Positions 54,506 to 54,689 of a stretch of DNA of 54,689 nucleotides are shown one piece after another; the stretch's first letter is position 1; every line of letters begins with the position of its first letter. A program made the translations under genes and the position numbers. Under the pieces are notes generated by a model, which saw only the letters and a list, made by a program, of their open reading frames with translations, was not told the DNA's origin and made no database searches. The stretch spans positions 1 to 54,689 of the forward strand of contig JAQFVP010000006.1 of assembly GCA_027942475.1 (NCBI GenBank). The letters are read 5' to 3'. This DNA comes from Simkania sp. GTDB taxonomy: Bacteria > Chlamydiota > Chlamydiia > Chlamydiales > Simkaniaceae.

Positions 54506-54689
54506 ATGCCAAAACCCAAAAAAGAAAAGAAAGAAAACATTCGTCAACACCAGCTTAATCTCAAGCTCACTAAAAAACAAGAGAGCGAGCTAAACCGCTG
54601 GATGTTTCACCTCTATCCGATCTGGAACTGGGCCATTAAGATACTCAAGCCCGAAAAAGAGCCCAAAGATAACAAATACCCCAGAATAT
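54506..54689 (+). CDS. tnpB: TnpB (OrfB) N-terminus, truncated by window edge
   Basis: Plus frame from ATG 54506 to the window edge, 61 residues visible. After a lysine-rich start (MPKPKKEKKENIRQHQ), the segment LNLKLTKKQESELNRWMFHLYPIWNWAIKIL is typical of TnpB N-termini (KLTKEQ...L.....YN.A). The last residues, DNKYPRI, continue directly into the deleted copy's NKYPRICRNALTYRS, confirming both are the same protein. TnpB is an RNA-guided nuclease; its reRNA would come from the right end, outside the window. Confidence 0.75.
   Translation, partial: MPKPKKEKKENIRQHQLNLKLTKKQESELNRWMFHLYPIWNWAIKILKPEKEPKDNKYPRI

Larger units (their letters stand above)
54320..54689 (+). mobile_element. IS200/IS605-type (TnpB) element, left part, cut by window edge
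   Basis: Starting at TGAAAACACGCGGC (54320), the left end is an inverted copy of the sequence at 27575 downwards. It carries the catccc...ggggattgggt hairpin region and the ttttcccgctcgtccagg block, followed by AT-rich DNA, a palindrome and the tnpB start. The segment 54423-54669 is the one missing from the deleted copy. It appears intact as far as visible. Confidence 0.7.

Overview
The window most likely comes from a member of the phylum Chlamydiota outside the genus Chlamydia (an amoeba- or arthropod-associated, Simkania/Waddlia-like lineage). Three things point there. Gene order in several blocks matches Chlamydia trachomatis as I remember it: gapA and the ribosomal cluster (CT504-CT529), tsp/rpsL/rpsG/fusA/rpsJ (CT441-CT436), sctJ-T (CT559-CT564), sufBCDS (CT684-CT687), the DUF47 protein and pitA (CT691-692), and nifU/nifS/pgm/yjbC/CT724/birA/rodA (CT720-726). 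There is a non-flagellar type III secretion cluster. There is a MOMP-like porin of the type expanded outside Chlamydia. The family-level guess is weak; locus numbers and family facts are recalled, not searched.

Layout. 1-14072 (minus strand): a truncated protein interrupted by a 22-bp tandem repeat, gapA, then one long S10/spc/alpha ribosomal operon with secY and rpoA, read leftwards from a candidate promoter at 14237-14266. rpsJ, rpsN, rpmD and rpmJ are absent from the cluster; rpsJ is downstream of fusA. 14073-17000: accessory DNA with repeats resembling insertion-sequence ends and a CT529/Cap1-like inclusion-membrane-type gene split by two frameshifts. 17100-19600: leucine dehydrogenase, tRNA-Phe and an aromatic amino acid permease whose 3' end overlaps the tRNA. 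19681-25295: tail-specific protease, then divergent rpsL-rpsG-fusA-rpsJ. 25300-28970: a small lipoprotein, a membrane-anchored double retropepsin-like protein, a gutted TnpB-type element, a tiny histone-fold protein and a sugar-nucleotide epimerase. 29221-33760: type III secretion genes sctJ-K-L-R-S-T, in the order of flagellar fliF-G-H-P-Q-R. 34096-35349: MOMP-like porin. 35350-36870: a gene-poor gap with a candidate RNA and a compact promoter/terminator/53-aa ORF unit. 36873-41434: sufBCDS. 41435-42545: a decayed membrane-protein gene. 42546-48907: glycogen phosphorylase, a solute-binding lipoprotein, phosphate permease with its DUF47 partner, and a pseudouridine synthase. 49109-54212: phosphoglycerate mutase, a NifS-like/NifU-like pair, RodA, a CT724-like protein and biotin ligase. 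54320-54689: the left part of a second, apparently intact TnpB element.

Most of the window is core housekeeping plus host-interaction machinery. The strongest unusual signals are: (1) a NifS-like/NifU-like gene pair in which the NifS-like protein lacks the PLP lysine, the histidine and the cysteine, and the NifU-like protein lacks all three IscU-type cysteines, while an intact Suf system sits 13 kb away; (2) a 62-residue protein resembling an archaeal histone fold; (3) an insertion-sequence remnant whose internal deletion can be mapped against the second copy in the same window; (4) a promoter followed at once by a terminator-like hairpin in front of a 53-residue ORF.
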